Source of the DNA: JAJEFO01 sp965221845 | GTDB taxonomy: Bacteria; Pseudomonadota; Alphaproteobacteria; Rhodobacterales; Rhodobacteraceae | DNA length: 64,000 nucleotides | Direction of reading: 5' to 3' | Assembly (NCBI GenBank): GCA_965221845.1 | Contig: OZ244919.1 | Span: forward strand, 2,294,001-2,358,000 | Shown: in pieces, positions 37,963 through 46,259 of the stretch | How the letters are laid out: each line of letters opens with the position of its first letter | Numbering within the stretch: position 1 is the stretch's first letter | Made by a program: the position numbers and the translations under genes | The notes under the pieces: generated by a model | Database searches by the model: none | Told to the model about the DNA's origin: nothing | Seen by the model: only the letters and a program-made list of their open reading frames with translations

Positions 37963-38437
37963 ATGTCGGGAAGGCCATGGACGGACGAGGAAAACGACCT
38001 GATCGTCGCGGACCGCTTCGCGGTGCTGGAAAGGGACGCTCGGGGACAGGACTGCAACAAGACCGAGCACAGACGGGGATTGAGGCCGGCCCTGCAGGAT
38101 CGCTCCCACGGCGCGATCGAGTTCAGGCATCGGAACATCAGCGCCGCCCTCAGGGACCTCGGCGAAGACTGGATCCGTGGCTGCAGGCCGGCGAAAAACT
38201 GTCAGGCGTCCCTCGCCGAAGCCGTCATGCGGTGGCTCAAGGGGCATCCGGAATGGACCGGCAGGCTCCCTGCAGGCGGCCCGGCGCACGGAACGCCCGC
38301 GTCCCTGGAGATCCCGCTGGTCCCGCCGCCCACGCCGTCAGACACCCCCCCCCCGACGATCCCGAAAGGCGGCGTCGAATCGCGAGGAAGTTCGACGTCG
38401 CGGGCCGTGACGAACGCAACCGGGCGCTCGGCCAGGC
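37963..38437 (+). pseudogene. DUF3883-domain protein, N-terminal part (interrupted)
   Basis: The frame from 37963 reads PWTDEENDLIVADRFAVLE, then GAIEFRHRNISAALRDLGEDWI and AVMRWLKGHPEW, a typical N-terminal region of DUF3883 proteins. At the C10 tract (38345-38354) the frame is lost; the continuation IARKFDVAGRDERNRALGQA is one frame over, so 8 or 11 C residues would be needed for continuity. Coding then stops at the left border of a 1.17-kb insertion (38437/38438) and resumes at 39597. DUF3883 is a PD-(D/E)XK-like domain often found in defence or restriction contexts; the role of this protein is unknown. Confidence 0.75.
38345..38354 (+). repeat. C10 tract inside the DUF3883 coding region
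   Basis: Ten uninterrupted C residues sit where the DUF3883 reading frame shifts. With ten the frame is broken; eight or eleven would join SDTPPP to DDPERRRRIARKF in one frame. Confidence 0.6.
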
Positions 38438-39152
38438 AACGGACCAGTTCGGAATGTCCGGAACTTTCCGGTGGAGATCCGAAGGCCGCGCGGCCTGGCC
38501 GGTCGCGGCGCCGCCCGGCCCGACCCGCGCGCAGCCCTTGCCGCCCATGAACAGGAAGTAGGGCGTGCCTGGAGCAGCGTATGGAGTTGTCGATCCAGAG
38601 GGCAGATCAAAGACCTGCACCACCAGCTCGCCGGGGCCCTGGATGGGATTGCTGGCATTGCGGTTGCTCCAGACGTGGGCCCCGGCCTTGGGCCGCACCT
38701 CGACGATGTTCTCGCCGAGCTCGCCGCTGGCAAAGCCGATTCGATTGAGAGCGGGGTCCTGCCAGCGATTGTTGTTTGAAGCCGTGGAGCGCCACTCCCA
38801 GTCGGAGAATGCCGTCGGCCGCCGGTGTTCGCTGGTTGCCTGGATGAAATAACCGGCGACCGGAAAGCTGGCCCGCGTCACGCTGCTGTCGGTGCTCTCG
38901 AAGATGACCTTCATCCGCCCCGGCGTGGCGTGCTCGCCGCAGCCGTCCACGACGGTGCGGTCCGAGGCCACCCGGACGGTGCAGATGCTTTTGTTGCAGG
39001 CGGTCTGCGCCCGGGCCTCACCCGCGGGCAGAAACAGGGCGGTGATGGCGGCCCCGAGGGCCAGGGCCAGCAGGGCGGCGGCGGGACGTGCCGGGAGGGC
39101 CGTCAGCCCGGCAGGGGGGGGGGGGGGGTGAAGTCATGATCAGCTTGCGCAT
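38438..39152 (-). CDS. unidentified secreted protein, frame switched by a C15 tract (currently off)
   Basis: From the ATG at 39152 (GGAG 8 nt upstream) the frame reads MRKLIMTS and enters fifteen C residues. With fifteen it runs into unrelated sequence (CRADG...). With fourteen it would continue AGLTALPARPAAALLALALGAAIT and cleave after GEARA, a good signal peptide, followed by QTACNKSICTVRVASD and about 150 more residues ending PYFLFMGGKGCARV. Cysteines in the N-terminal part suggest an exported, disulfide-bonded protein. No family was recognised. A related fragment (YFLFMGGEGCATVNEWGEKT) is at 56235-56429. The C-terminal end here appears cut at the insertion border. Confidence 0.6.
39114..39128 (-). 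repeat. C15 tract (minus strand) in the signal-peptide coding region
   Basis: Fifteen uninterrupted G on the plus strand, codons 9-13 of the secreted-protein gene. Lengths of 14 or 17 put the signal peptide and mature protein in frame; 15 does not. Confidence 0.75.
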
Positions 39153-39356
39153 GGTCGATCTCCGGACAGGTGCGGTTTGCGGATGGCGCCACCGCAGGAC
39201 GGCTTGGGCGGAACGGCAAGGGGCAATGGGGCAATGTCTTCCGCCCGGGCCATTCCCGACCCGGACCGCCCCGAAGGCGTTTCCCGGCGTGCCCGGGCTG
39301 CGGGCCGTCACGGCGGGCCGCCTGAAAGCCCTGCCGGCAGCCGGCAGGATGCGGCA

Positions 39357-39596
39357 ATGGCCGGGCCTGCCGGCCATGAACCATCGGAACGGCTTGCCGT
39401 CCTGGAGGAGCGGATGAAGACACGGCCGCCCGGCCTTCAGGGAACGCCTGGGCGTTTCCGGGCAGGCATGGCCGGGCGGGACGGCCACCTCGCGTTTTCG
39501 GCGCCGGGCGCCATGGTGCCGGCATCACGGTTCCCGGCCGTGCCTGCGGGCCGCCTTTCCGCGCCCCGTGTCTGGCGATTTCCAAACTGAACTATC
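39357..39596 (+). pseudogene. relic of the small coiled-coil membrane protein family
   Basis: The frame reads MAGPAGHEPSERLAVLEERMKT and then a Gln/Gly/Arg-rich version of the heptad region (GRFRAGMAGRDG). At DNA level it aligns with the first ~45 codons of the gene at 15516-15788. The hydrophobic anchor is absent, and the 3' end is cut by the right border of the insertion. It is a truncated, diverged third copy. Confidence 0.5.
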
Positions 39597-39975
39597 CTCG
39601 GCCAGGCCGGCGAGCGGCACGTGCTGGCGCATGAGCGGGCCGTCCTGCATCGCCTCGGACGGGACGACCTCGCGCGCAGGGTGCGATGGACTTCGAAGGA
39701 GGACGGCGGCGGTGCGGACTACGACATATCCGGGCTTCGAGGAGGACGGGCGGTCACGCCTGATCGAGGTGAAGACGACCAACGGATGGGAACGGACGCC
39801 CTTCCACATTTCCCGCAAGGAGATCGTCATGCCGGAAGAGCGTCCCTTCGAATGGCGCCTGTTCCGGCTCTGGAACTTCGCGCGCGCGCCGAAGGCCTTC
39901 GAGATTCGCCCGCCGCTCGAAGCCCATGTGTCGCTGACGGCCACGGCGTTCCGGGCGGATTTCCGCGCCGCGCGC
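39597..39975 (+). pseudogene. DUF3883-domain protein, C-terminal part (interrupted)
   Basis: Resuming at the second CTCGGCCAGGC copy, one frame reads GERHVLAHERAVLHRLGRDDLARRV and KEDGGGADYDISG. After a one-base frameshift near 39735 the neighbouring frame reads RSRLIEVKTTNGWERTPFHISR and FRLWNFARAPKAFEIRPPL. The EVKTT segment is the conserved nuclease-like motif of DUF3883. The usual stop after ATAFRADF is missing. Together with the N-terminal part this gives at least two frameshifts plus the insertion, so the gene is dead unless slippage and excision restore it. Confidence 0.75.
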
Positions 39976-40228
39976 ACGCACCACGCCCGGTGCGCGACGC
40001 GAGCTTCGGCCTTGAGGGGAGCGGCACCGGATCACGCCCGCTTCGCCGCCTTCCGTCAAGGTCCGGCTCGCGCGCCGTCCATGGCTGAGGTCGCCGAAGC
40101 CTTGCCGGGCGGGCGACGCGGCCCTATTGTCATGATCGCAGCGATGGCGTCGCTGCCCCCGGCGGGCGGGCCGGGTCCGGGAGACGATGGCCCTGCACGC
40201 CGGGGCGAGGGCCACAAGGGAGGCCGCC

Positions 40229-41443
40229 ATGGCTGGCACGCGCCCCGACTTCCTCGTTCTCGAAGGCGGCGAAAAGGCGCGGCTGCCCTTCGCGCCTGAA
40301 GAGTATGCAGCGCGGCTGGAAAGGCTTCGCGCCGTCATGGAGCGAAGAGACCTCCCGGCCGTGCTGCTCACGTCGATGCACAGCATTGCCTACTACTCGG
40401 GCTTTCTCTATTGCGCCTTCGGCCGTCCCTACGGCTGCATCGTGACCCGGGACCGCTGCACGACCGTCTCCGCAAACATCGACGCCGGCCAGCCCTGGCG
40501 GCGCTCGGTCGCGGACAACGTCGTCTACACGGACTGGAGGCGCGACAACTACTGGCGCGCGGTGAAGTCCGTCGTCGGCGCCCCCGAACGGCTCGGCATC
40601 GAGGCGGACCACCTGACGCTTTCCGCAGAACGGGCGTGCCGTGAAATGCTGGGCGCAGGCAGGCTGGTCGATGTCGCGCCGGACACGATGCGGCTCCGCA
40701 TGGTCAAGTCGCCTGCGGAAGTCGCGCTCATCAAGGAAGGGGCGCGCATTGCGGATGTCGGCGGGGGGGCGATCAAGGAGGCGATTCGCGAGGGCGTCCG
40801 CGAAGTCGATGTCGCGATGGCCGGGCGCGACGCAATGGAGACCGCGATCGCCGACGCCTTCCCTGACGCGGAATACCGCGACACCTGGGTCTGGTTCCAG
40901 TCGGGCATGAACACCGACGGCGCGCACAACCCCGTCACCGGCCGGCGGCTGGAAGCCGGCGACCTCCTGAGCCTCAACGCGTTCCCGATGATCAACGGGT
41001 ACTACACTGCGCTCGAGCGCTCGCTGTTTCTCGGGGATCCCGATGCCGAAACGCTCCGGATCTGGCGCGCCAACGTGGCGGCGCACGAGCTCGGCCTCTC
41101 GCTCGTCAGGCCGGGCGCGACATGCTCAGGCATTTGCGCGGAACTCAACAGGTTCTTCGAGGATGCCGGGCTCCTGCAGTTCCGGTCCTTCGGATACGGC
41201 CACTCCTTCGGCGTGCTCAGCCACTACTACGGACGCGAGGCCGGGCTGGAGCTCCGCGAGGACATCGACACGGCTCTGGAGCCAGGCATGGTGATTTCCA
41301 TGGAGCCGATGCTCATGGTCCCCGAAGGCCGGCCAGGGGCCGGCGGATACCGCGAACACGACATCCTTGTCGTCGAGGCGAACGGCGCGACGAACATCAC
41401 GGGCTTTCCCTACGGACCCGACCGCAACGTCATCGGAACCTGA
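40229..41443 (+). CDS. creatinase (creatine amidinohydrolase)
   Basis: A 404-residue pita-bread (M24-fold) enzyme matching creatinase along its length: YYSGFLYCAFGRPYGCIVT near residues 54-72, SANIDAGQPWRRSVADNVVYTDW near 82-104, TWVWFQSGMNTDGAHNPVT near 220-238 (catalytic His region), FPMINGYYTALERSLF near 252, FGYGHSFGVLSHYYGREAGLELREDIDT near 321-348, and PGAGGYREHDILVV near the end. It hydrolyses creatine to sarcosine and urea. It differs from true aminopeptidases in lacking the metal-binding set. GGGAGG precedes the ATG at 40229. No sarcosine oxidase gene is nearby. Confidence 0.92.
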   Translation: MAGTRPDFLVLEGGEKARLPFAPEEYAARLERLRAVMERRDLPAVLLTSMHSIAYYSGFLYCAFGRPYGCIVTRDRCTTVSANIDAGQPWRRSVADNVVYTDWRRDNYWRAVKSVVGAPERLGIEADHLTLSAERACREMLGAGRLVDVAPDTMRLRMVKSPAEVALIKEGARIADVGGGAIKEAIREGVREVDVAMAGRDAMETAIADAFPDAEYRDTWVWFQSGMNTDGAHNPVTGRRLEAGDLLSLNAFPMINGYYTALERSLFLGDPDAETLRIWRANVAAHELGLSLVRPGATCSGICAELNRFFEDAGLLQFRSFGYGHSFGVLSHYYGREAGLELREDIDTALEPGMVISMEPMLMVPEGRPGAGGYREHDILVVEANGATNITGFPYGPDRNVIGT

Positions 41444-42392
41444 CGCGCCGGCGCCCGCTCCGGCAGTGCCGCGCAAGGGATCCCGCCAGGCACCTGCCGG
41501 CGGCTCGCCCCCGCGCCGCCGCGCAGCTCCCGCCTGCCTGCCGCAGGCCGCCTTGCCGTTCATGCCGTTCCCCTTGCCCACTGCCGTTCATCGCCGCGCC
41601 CTCCCTTCGCCAGTCCCCTGGGCGGCGGCCAAAGACAGCGCTTGACTTGGGGCGCGCCGGTGCGGAAGTGGGATGGGTCAAGCGCCCGCCGGATCCTGGC
41701 GGAACAGGATGGCTCGGGGGGACGCAGGCGCAGCCCGGGCATTCCGCGGATCCCCGTGCACAAGGTGCCGGTGACATGGCCGCGGCGCCGCACGGGAGTA
41801 CGGACATCGGGACTTGGAGGATCCGGGCCATGACGCGGACAGCCCGGCCACGGAACGAGGCTGGCGGCATCAACGTCATTCGTGGCGACTCCGGCCGCAG
41901 GCTGCATCCCATCCGCGGCCCTGACCCGCACGCCGAGGCGTTGGCTGCGCGGGTCGCTGGCCTGCCGGCGGCATCTGGCGCTCCGGGCGTCGCCGCCCGC
42001 CATCCGGCGGGCGCGATGATCGCGCCCGGCCCGGCGACCCCGTGCCCTCATCCCGTCAGGGGCGGTGCCGCGCCGGACGCCGTGGCCCGTCACGACACGA
42101 AAGCCGCGAAGGCGGCACACGGCGACCCTGCCTGCCGGGAGGAGGGCCTATCCGGAAGCCGGCCGCGCGCGCCGTTCCGCCGACCAGGGCACGGCAGGGC
42201 GGCGCGCATGCCGGGAGTGGCTGGCCGGGGCGGCTCCCGAGGCATGCGGAAGGGCCTGCAAGGCCGTTGCAGTGCGGGAAGGGCCTGCCAGCGCGCGCAT
42301 GGCCGTTCCGCCATCGCCGCGGGGGCGGCGCACGGCATGCAGGCGCGCGCAGTGAACGCCCGGGCGGCAGCCCCGCCCTTGGAGGCGTCCCG
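41444..42392. other. 949-bp region without a recognisable gene
   Basis: This is the longest gap in the window not explained by an IS. Long frames exist only because of high GC and read as Arg/Gly/Pro/Ala-rich sequence with no motif. No terminal repeats, tRNA or clear hairpin terminators were seen. It may be decayed coding DNA. The promoter of the flavin reductase gene should be at its right end. Confidence 0.45.
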
Positions 42393-43301
42393 ATGAATCG
42401 GGCCGATCCCCGCACCCTCCGCGACGCCTTCGGCGGGTTCATGACCGGCGTGACCGTCGTGACGACGCGGGCGCCTGGCGGGGCGCCCGTCGGTTTCACC
42501 GCCAATTCCTTCTCCTCGGTGTCCCTCGACCCGCCGATGCTTCTGGTCTGCTCCGGCCGCTCGCTGTCGAGCCATGACGCGTTCGCGTCCTGCAGGCATT
42601 TCGCCGTGTCGGTCCTGGCCGAGGGGCAGGAGGACGTGTCAAACGTCTTTGCCGGCTTCAAGGGGGACCGTTTCGCGCGGACGGCCCACAGCCCCGACGC
42701 CAACGGCATTCCCGTGATCGACGGCGCCGTGGCGCAGTTCTCCTGCCGCAGGGCGCAGTCCATCCCGGCGGGAGACCACACCATACTGCTGGGACGGATC
42801 ACCGCCTTCACGCACAGCGACGGTCTGGGACTGGGCTACGCGAGGGGGCGGTATTTCAGCCTGGGCCTGGAACGTGCCGCGATGGTTGCCGACAGTGCCC
42901 GCCGGATCGTCGCCGGCGTGCTGGTGGAACACGACGGCCATGTCCTGCTGGAAGAGGCGCGGGGCGGGATGCGGCCGCCGCAGTTCGATCTCGAAGAGCC
43001 TGGCAATCTTCGCGCTGCAATGGAGGCGCGGCTTGGCGACTCCGTTCGCCTGGGCAGCGCCTACGCCATCATTGACGACCGGAAGGCCGGCGTCCACTAC
43101 ACGTATTTCCTGGCGCAGGCCGTGCAGGGCCATGCATTGGAGGGACGGCTTGTACCGATGGACGGCATCGCCGGGCTGGCGTTCGAGACGCCGGACATTG
43201 CCCAGCTCTGCAGGCGTTTCGCCATGGAGCACGGCACCCGGGACTTCACCCGCCACATAGGCGGCGGGGCCTCCGGGGATCTGCCCGGCGCCCTCCGCTA
43301 G
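42393..43301 (+). CDS. flavin reductase-like protein with C-terminal Nudix-like extension
   Basis: The first ~165 residues are a flavin-reductase-like domain (FMN-binding split barrel): FMTGVTVVTTRAPGGAPVGFTANSFSSVSLDPPMLLVC, then a conserved HTILLGRITAF. Such domains supply reduced flavin to monooxygenases. The last ~130 residues (IVAGVLVEHDGHVLLEEARGG ... FDLEEPGNLRAAMEARLG) resemble a Nudix fold without a full Nudix box, so this part is probably not catalytic. The ATG at 42393, after GGAGGCGTCC, starts the conserved domain. No monooxygenase gene is next to it. Confidence 0.82.
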   Translation: MNRADPRTLRDAFGGFMTGVTVVTTRAPGGAPVGFTANSFSSVSLDPPMLLVCSGRSLSSHDAFASCRHFAVSVLAEGQEDVSNVFAGFKGDRFARTAHSPDANGIPVIDGAVAQFSCRRAQSIPAGDHTILLGRITAFTHSDGLGLGYARGRYFSLGLERAAMVADSARRIVAGVLVEHDGHVLLEEARGGMRPPQFDLEEPGNLRAAMEARLGDSVRLGSAYAIIDDRKAGVHYTYFLAQAVQGHALEGRLVPMDGIAGLAFETPDIAQLCRRFAMEHGTRDFTRHIGGGASGDLPGALR

Positions 43302-43497
43302 CCTCGCCAGTGCCGAGCGCCGTCTTCCTCGCGGCCGCCGCGAGGCCGTGGCGCGACGCGCCCCCGCCTTCCCCTGCGCGCGTCCGTGGCGGCGGCAGCG
43401 CAGGCCGGCGTTGCGCCGGATCGTCGCGCGAACCCGGCGACGTTCCTCGTGCGGCGCGCTCGCAGCACCTTGTGCCGCCGAACGACCCGTAACACTG

Positions 43498-43534
43498 CAT
43501 CAGGTGCTGCACTTCGCAGTGGAACTGGGGGGTT
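43498..43534 (+). repeat. brnT-start-like repeat, copy B (truncated brnT relic)
   Basis: CATCAGGTGCTGCACTTC here matches the brnT start region at 57.8 kb. Translation from the GTG gives VLHFAVELGG and then a TGA, against VLHFTVERGG in the live gene. It seems to be a truncated brnT left upstream of the polyamine-type operon. Confidence 0.55.
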
Positions 43535-43591
43535 GAAATCGCACGGGCGCTGATGTTAGACGACGGTCTGGATGACCTTGGGGGAAGGCGC

Positions 43592-44692
43592 ATGGGCGCA
43601 GCTCGGAACGCCGATGGCTTCGTCGCATTCGAGAAGGTGCAGAAGAGCTACGACGGCGAAACGCTCGTCGTCAAGGACCTGAACCTGTCCATCGCCAGAG
43701 GCGAGTTCCTTACCATGCTGGGGCCGTCCGGGTCGGGAAAGACCACCTGCCTGATGATGCTCGCGGGCTTCGAGACCGCGACCCACGGCGAAATACTGCT
43801 CGGCGGCAGGCCCATCAACAACATCCCCCCGCACAAGCGCGGCATCGGCATGGTCTTCCAGAACTACGCGCTGTTTCCGCACATGACGGTCGCCGAGAAT
43901 CTCGCCTTCCCGCTCGAGGTCCGCAAGATGGGCAAGGCCGAACGCGAGAGGAAGGTGGGCCGTGCGCTGGACATGGTGCAGATGGGCGAATTCGGGGGGC
44001 GCCGCCCTGCCCAGCTCTCCGGCGGCCAGCAGCAGCGGATCGCGCTCGCCCGCGCGCTCGTCTTCGAGCCGGAGCTCGTGCTGATGGACGAGCCCCTCGG
44101 CGCGCTCGACAAGCAGCTCCGCGAGCACATGCAGTTCGAGATCACCAACCTCGCGCACGACCTCGGCATCACCACGGTGTATGTCACCCATGACCAGACG
44201 GAAGCGCTGACCATGTCGGATCGCGTTGCCGTGTTCGACGACGGCCGGATCCAGCAGCTTGCTGCGCCGGACATCCTCTACGAGGAGCCGGAGAACAGCT
44301 TCGTCGCGCAGTTCATCGGCGAGAACAACACGCTTCTGGGCAAGGTGGAATCGATCAGTGACGGGAATTGCACCGTCAGCCTCGATTCCGGCGAGACGAT
44401 CGACGCAAAGGCCGTGAACGTGTCCTCGGTCGGCGAACGCACGCGAGTCTCGATCCGCCCGGAGCGGGTCGAGATCAACAAGGATCGCCTGATGGACGGC
44501 GCGCACACGCTCAAGGCGGAAGTGCTCGAGTTCATCTACATGGGAGACGTGTTCCGCACCCGGCTTCGGGTCGCGGGCAGGGACGACTTTGTCGTCAAGA
44601 CCAGAAACGCACCGGACCAGGTTCGCCTGGAGGCCGGAAAGATCATCGAATTGGGGTGGCTGCCGGACGACTGCCGCGCGCTTGACGCCTGA
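43592..44692 (+). CDS. ABC transporter ATP-binding protein, polyamine (PotA) type
   Basis: A 366-residue ATPase: Walker A (GPSGSGKTT) near residue 38, MVFQNYALFPHMTV near 83, LSGGQQQR near 137, Walker B (LVLMDEPLGALD) near 157 and switch His (VTHDQTEALTMSD) near 191, plus a C-terminal TOBE-type regulatory region with VSIRPERVEI near 290. This is the PotA/MalK-like subgroup, here with polyamine-type partners. The start at 43592 is preferred (GGGGAAGG 4 nt upstream). First gene of a five-gene operon. Confidence 0.92.
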   Translation: MGAARNADGFVAFEKVQKSYDGETLVVKDLNLSIARGEFLTMLGPSGSGKTTCLMMLAGFETATHGEILLGGRPINNIPPHKRGIGMVFQNYALFPHMTVAENLAFPLEVRKMGKAERERKVGRALDMVQMGEFGGRRPAQLSGGQQQRIALARALVFEPELVLMDEPLGALDKQLREHMQFEITNLAHDLGITTVYVTHDQTEALTMSDRVAVFDDGRIQQLAAPDILYEEPENSFVAQFIGENNTLLGKVESISDGNCTVSLDSGETIDAKAVNVSSVGERTRVSIRPERVEINKDRLMDGAHTLKAEVLEFIYMGDVFRTRLRVAGRDDFVVKTRNAPDQVRLEAGKIIELGWLPDDCRALDA

Positions 44693-44795
44693 ACGGCGCA
44701 GGCGCATTGTCGTCCGGCACTCCAAGCGGGGAGCTCCAACGTCATTCCCGAGGCCGGAGCTCCTGCAACGAAGTCGGGAAAACAGGAGAACAGAG

Positions 44796-45905
44796 ATGAA
44801 ACCCAGTAAGACCGCACTTGCAGCGGCGGCCCTCGCCCTGACGGCCGGCCCGGTCGCCGTGTCCGCCCAGATGGCCGACGAGATGACGCTCGTGTCATGG
44901 GGCGGCGCGTACCAGAAGTCGCAGCATCGTGCCTACGTGGAGCCTTACCTCGCGGACAACCCCGAGGTTACGGCAGTGTGGGACGAAAGCTCGAACGAAG
45001 CGGTGGCCAAGCTGCGCGCGATGAGCGAGGCCGGCAACATCACGTGGGACCTCGTCGACGTCGTCCCGTCCGACGCCATCCGCCTCTGCGACGAGGGCCT
45101 CGCCATGGAGATCGACCATGACGCGCTGCTTGCCCCGGCGCCCGACGGCACGCCGCCGTCAGAGGACTTCGGCGACATGATCGTCTCGGACTGCTTCATT
45201 CCGCAGATCGTCTACTCGACCACCTTCGGCTACCGGACCGACATGGTCGGCGACACGCCGCCGACCGACGTCTGCGCGGTGTTCGACACCGCGACATATC
45301 CAGGAAAGCGTGCGCTCGAGAAGCGCCCGATCAACAACATGGAATGGGCGCTCCTCTGCGACGGCGTGCCCAAGGACGAGGTCTATGACGTGCTCGAGAC
45401 GGAGGAAGGCCAGGCACGCGCCTTCGCCAAGCTCGACACGATCAAGGACGACGTGATCTGGTGGAGCGCAGGAGCCGACACGCCGCAGCTCCTCGCCGAC
45501 GGGGAGGTCGTGATGGGCTCGACCTACAACGGCCGCCTGTTCGAGCTGATCGAGGTGCAGAAACAGCCGGTCGCGATGCTCTGGGACGCGCAGGTCTTCG
45601 ACCTTGACGGCTGGATCATTCCGGTCGGCCTGTCTGAAGACCGTCTTGCACGTGCCAAGGACTTCGTGACGTTCGCCACGGACACGCAGCGCCTGGCGGA
45701 CCAGTCGAAGTACATCAGCTACGGCCCGGCGCGCATGTCCTCGGCACCGCTTGTGGGCCAGCACGCCGACCTCGGCATCGACATGGCGCCGCACATGCCG
45801 ACGGATCCGGACAACGCCAAGAACACCTTCCTCTACAACTTCGAGTGGTGGGCGGACTACCGGGACGACCTGGACGCCAAGTTCCAGGCCTGGCTGGCGC
45901 AGTAG
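44796..45905 (+). CDS. ABC transporter substrate-binding protein, polyamine (PotD) type
   Basis: A 369-residue exported protein with a signal peptide (KTALAAAALALTAGPVAVSA, cleavage near residue 24) and the family-1 solute-binding fold: LTLVSWGG-like opening (EMTLVSWGGAYQKSQ), WDLVDVVPSDAIRLCDEGLAMEID near 84-107, and WWSAGADTPQLLADGEVVMGSTYNGR near 223-248. It captures a cationic ligand, probably a polyamine or related amine, for the permeases below. It starts at 44796 with ACAGGAG upstream. A C12 tract follows its stop. Confidence 0.9.
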   Translation: MKPSKTALAAAALALTAGPVAVSAQMADEMTLVSWGGAYQKSQHRAYVEPYLADNPEVTAVWDESSNEAVAKLRAMSEAGNITWDLVDVVPSDAIRLCDEGLAMEIDHDALLAPAPDGTPPSEDFGDMIVSDCFIPQIVYSTTFGYRTDMVGDTPPTDVCAVFDTATYPGKRALEKRPINNMEWALLCDGVPKDEVYDVLETEEGQARAFAKLDTIKDDVIWWSAGADTPQLLADGEVVMGSTYNGRLFELIEVQKQPVAMLWDAQVFDLDGWIIPVGLSEDRLARAKDFVTFATDTQRLADQSKYISYGPARMSSAPLVGQHADLGIDMAPHMPTDPDNAKNTFLYNFEWWADYRDDLDAKFQAWLAQ

Positions 45906-45942
45906 CGGGTTCCGGAGGGGCAGGCCGGTCATTCCGCGCCTA

Positions 45943-45965
45943 CCCCCCCCCCCCGGCGGGGCATC
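45943..45965 (+). promoter_or_regulatory. C12 tract abutting the Shine-Dalgarno of the DUF1330 gene
   Basis: Twelve uninterrupted C residues (45943-45954) directly precede GGCGGGG (45955-45961), the only candidate Shine-Dalgarno, and the ATG at 45966. The C and G runs can pair, hiding the ribosome site; tract length would alter this. Confidence 0.55.
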
Positions 45966-46259
45966 ATGGCAAAAGGCTACATAATAGCTCACATTACCGT
46001 TCACGATCCTGATGCCTACAAGGAATACGTGGAAAGGGACACGCCTGTCCTGGAAGGCATGGGCGGGAGGTTCGTCGTCCGCGGCGGAAGGTCCAGCCAG
46101 GTCGAGGGCGAACTGCACGAGCGACATGTCGTGATCGAGTTCCCGTCCTACGAGGCTGCGCTCGCCGCCTACCGCGACCCCGGATACCAGGAGGTCGCCG
46201 AGATTCGCCGTCGCGCGGCGGAGAGCAGCATCGTTGTCGTCGAGGGTCACGGCGCATGA
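45966..46259 (+). CDS. DUF1330 domain-containing protein
   Basis: A 97-residue protein of the DUF1330 (dimeric alpha-beta barrel) family: GYIIAHITVHDPDAYKEYV at the start, GRFVVRGGRSSQVEGE near residue 34-49 and VIEFPSYEAALAAYRDPGYQEVAEIRRRAA near 56-85. The biochemical role of these small barrel proteins is not known. It is embedded in the transporter operon, between the binding-protein and first permease genes, and its stop overlaps the permease start (ATGA), so translation of the permeases may depend on it. Confidence 0.88.
   Translation: MAKGYIIAHITVHDPDAYKEYVERDTPVLEGMGGRFVVRGGRSSQVEGELHERHVVIEFPSYEAALAAYRDPGYQEVAEIRRRAAESSIVVVEGHGA

Larger units (their letters stand above)
38438..39607. 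mobile_element. putative 1.17-kb insertion in the DUF3883 gene with 11-bp direct repeats
   Basis: CTCGGCCAGGC occurs at 38427-38437 and 39597-39607, exactly where DUF3883 homology stops and resumes (ALGQA / GQAGERHVLAHERAVL). The inner ends are imperfect inverted repeats (ACCAGTTCGGAA and TTCAGTTTGGAA read inward, about 17 of 25 positions). It carries no transposase; it holds a secreted-protein gene on the minus strand and a relic of the small coiled-coil family on the plus strand. The direct repeat fits a target duplication, so this looks like a non-autonomous mobile cargo unit. Confidence 0.55.

Noticed and set aside
40229..41443. Xaa-Pro aminopeptidase
   Set aside because: The M24 fold is shared, but FGYGHSFG, WFQSGMNTDGAHNPVT and the overall sequence follow creatinase, and the dinuclear metal ligands of aminopeptidases are absent.
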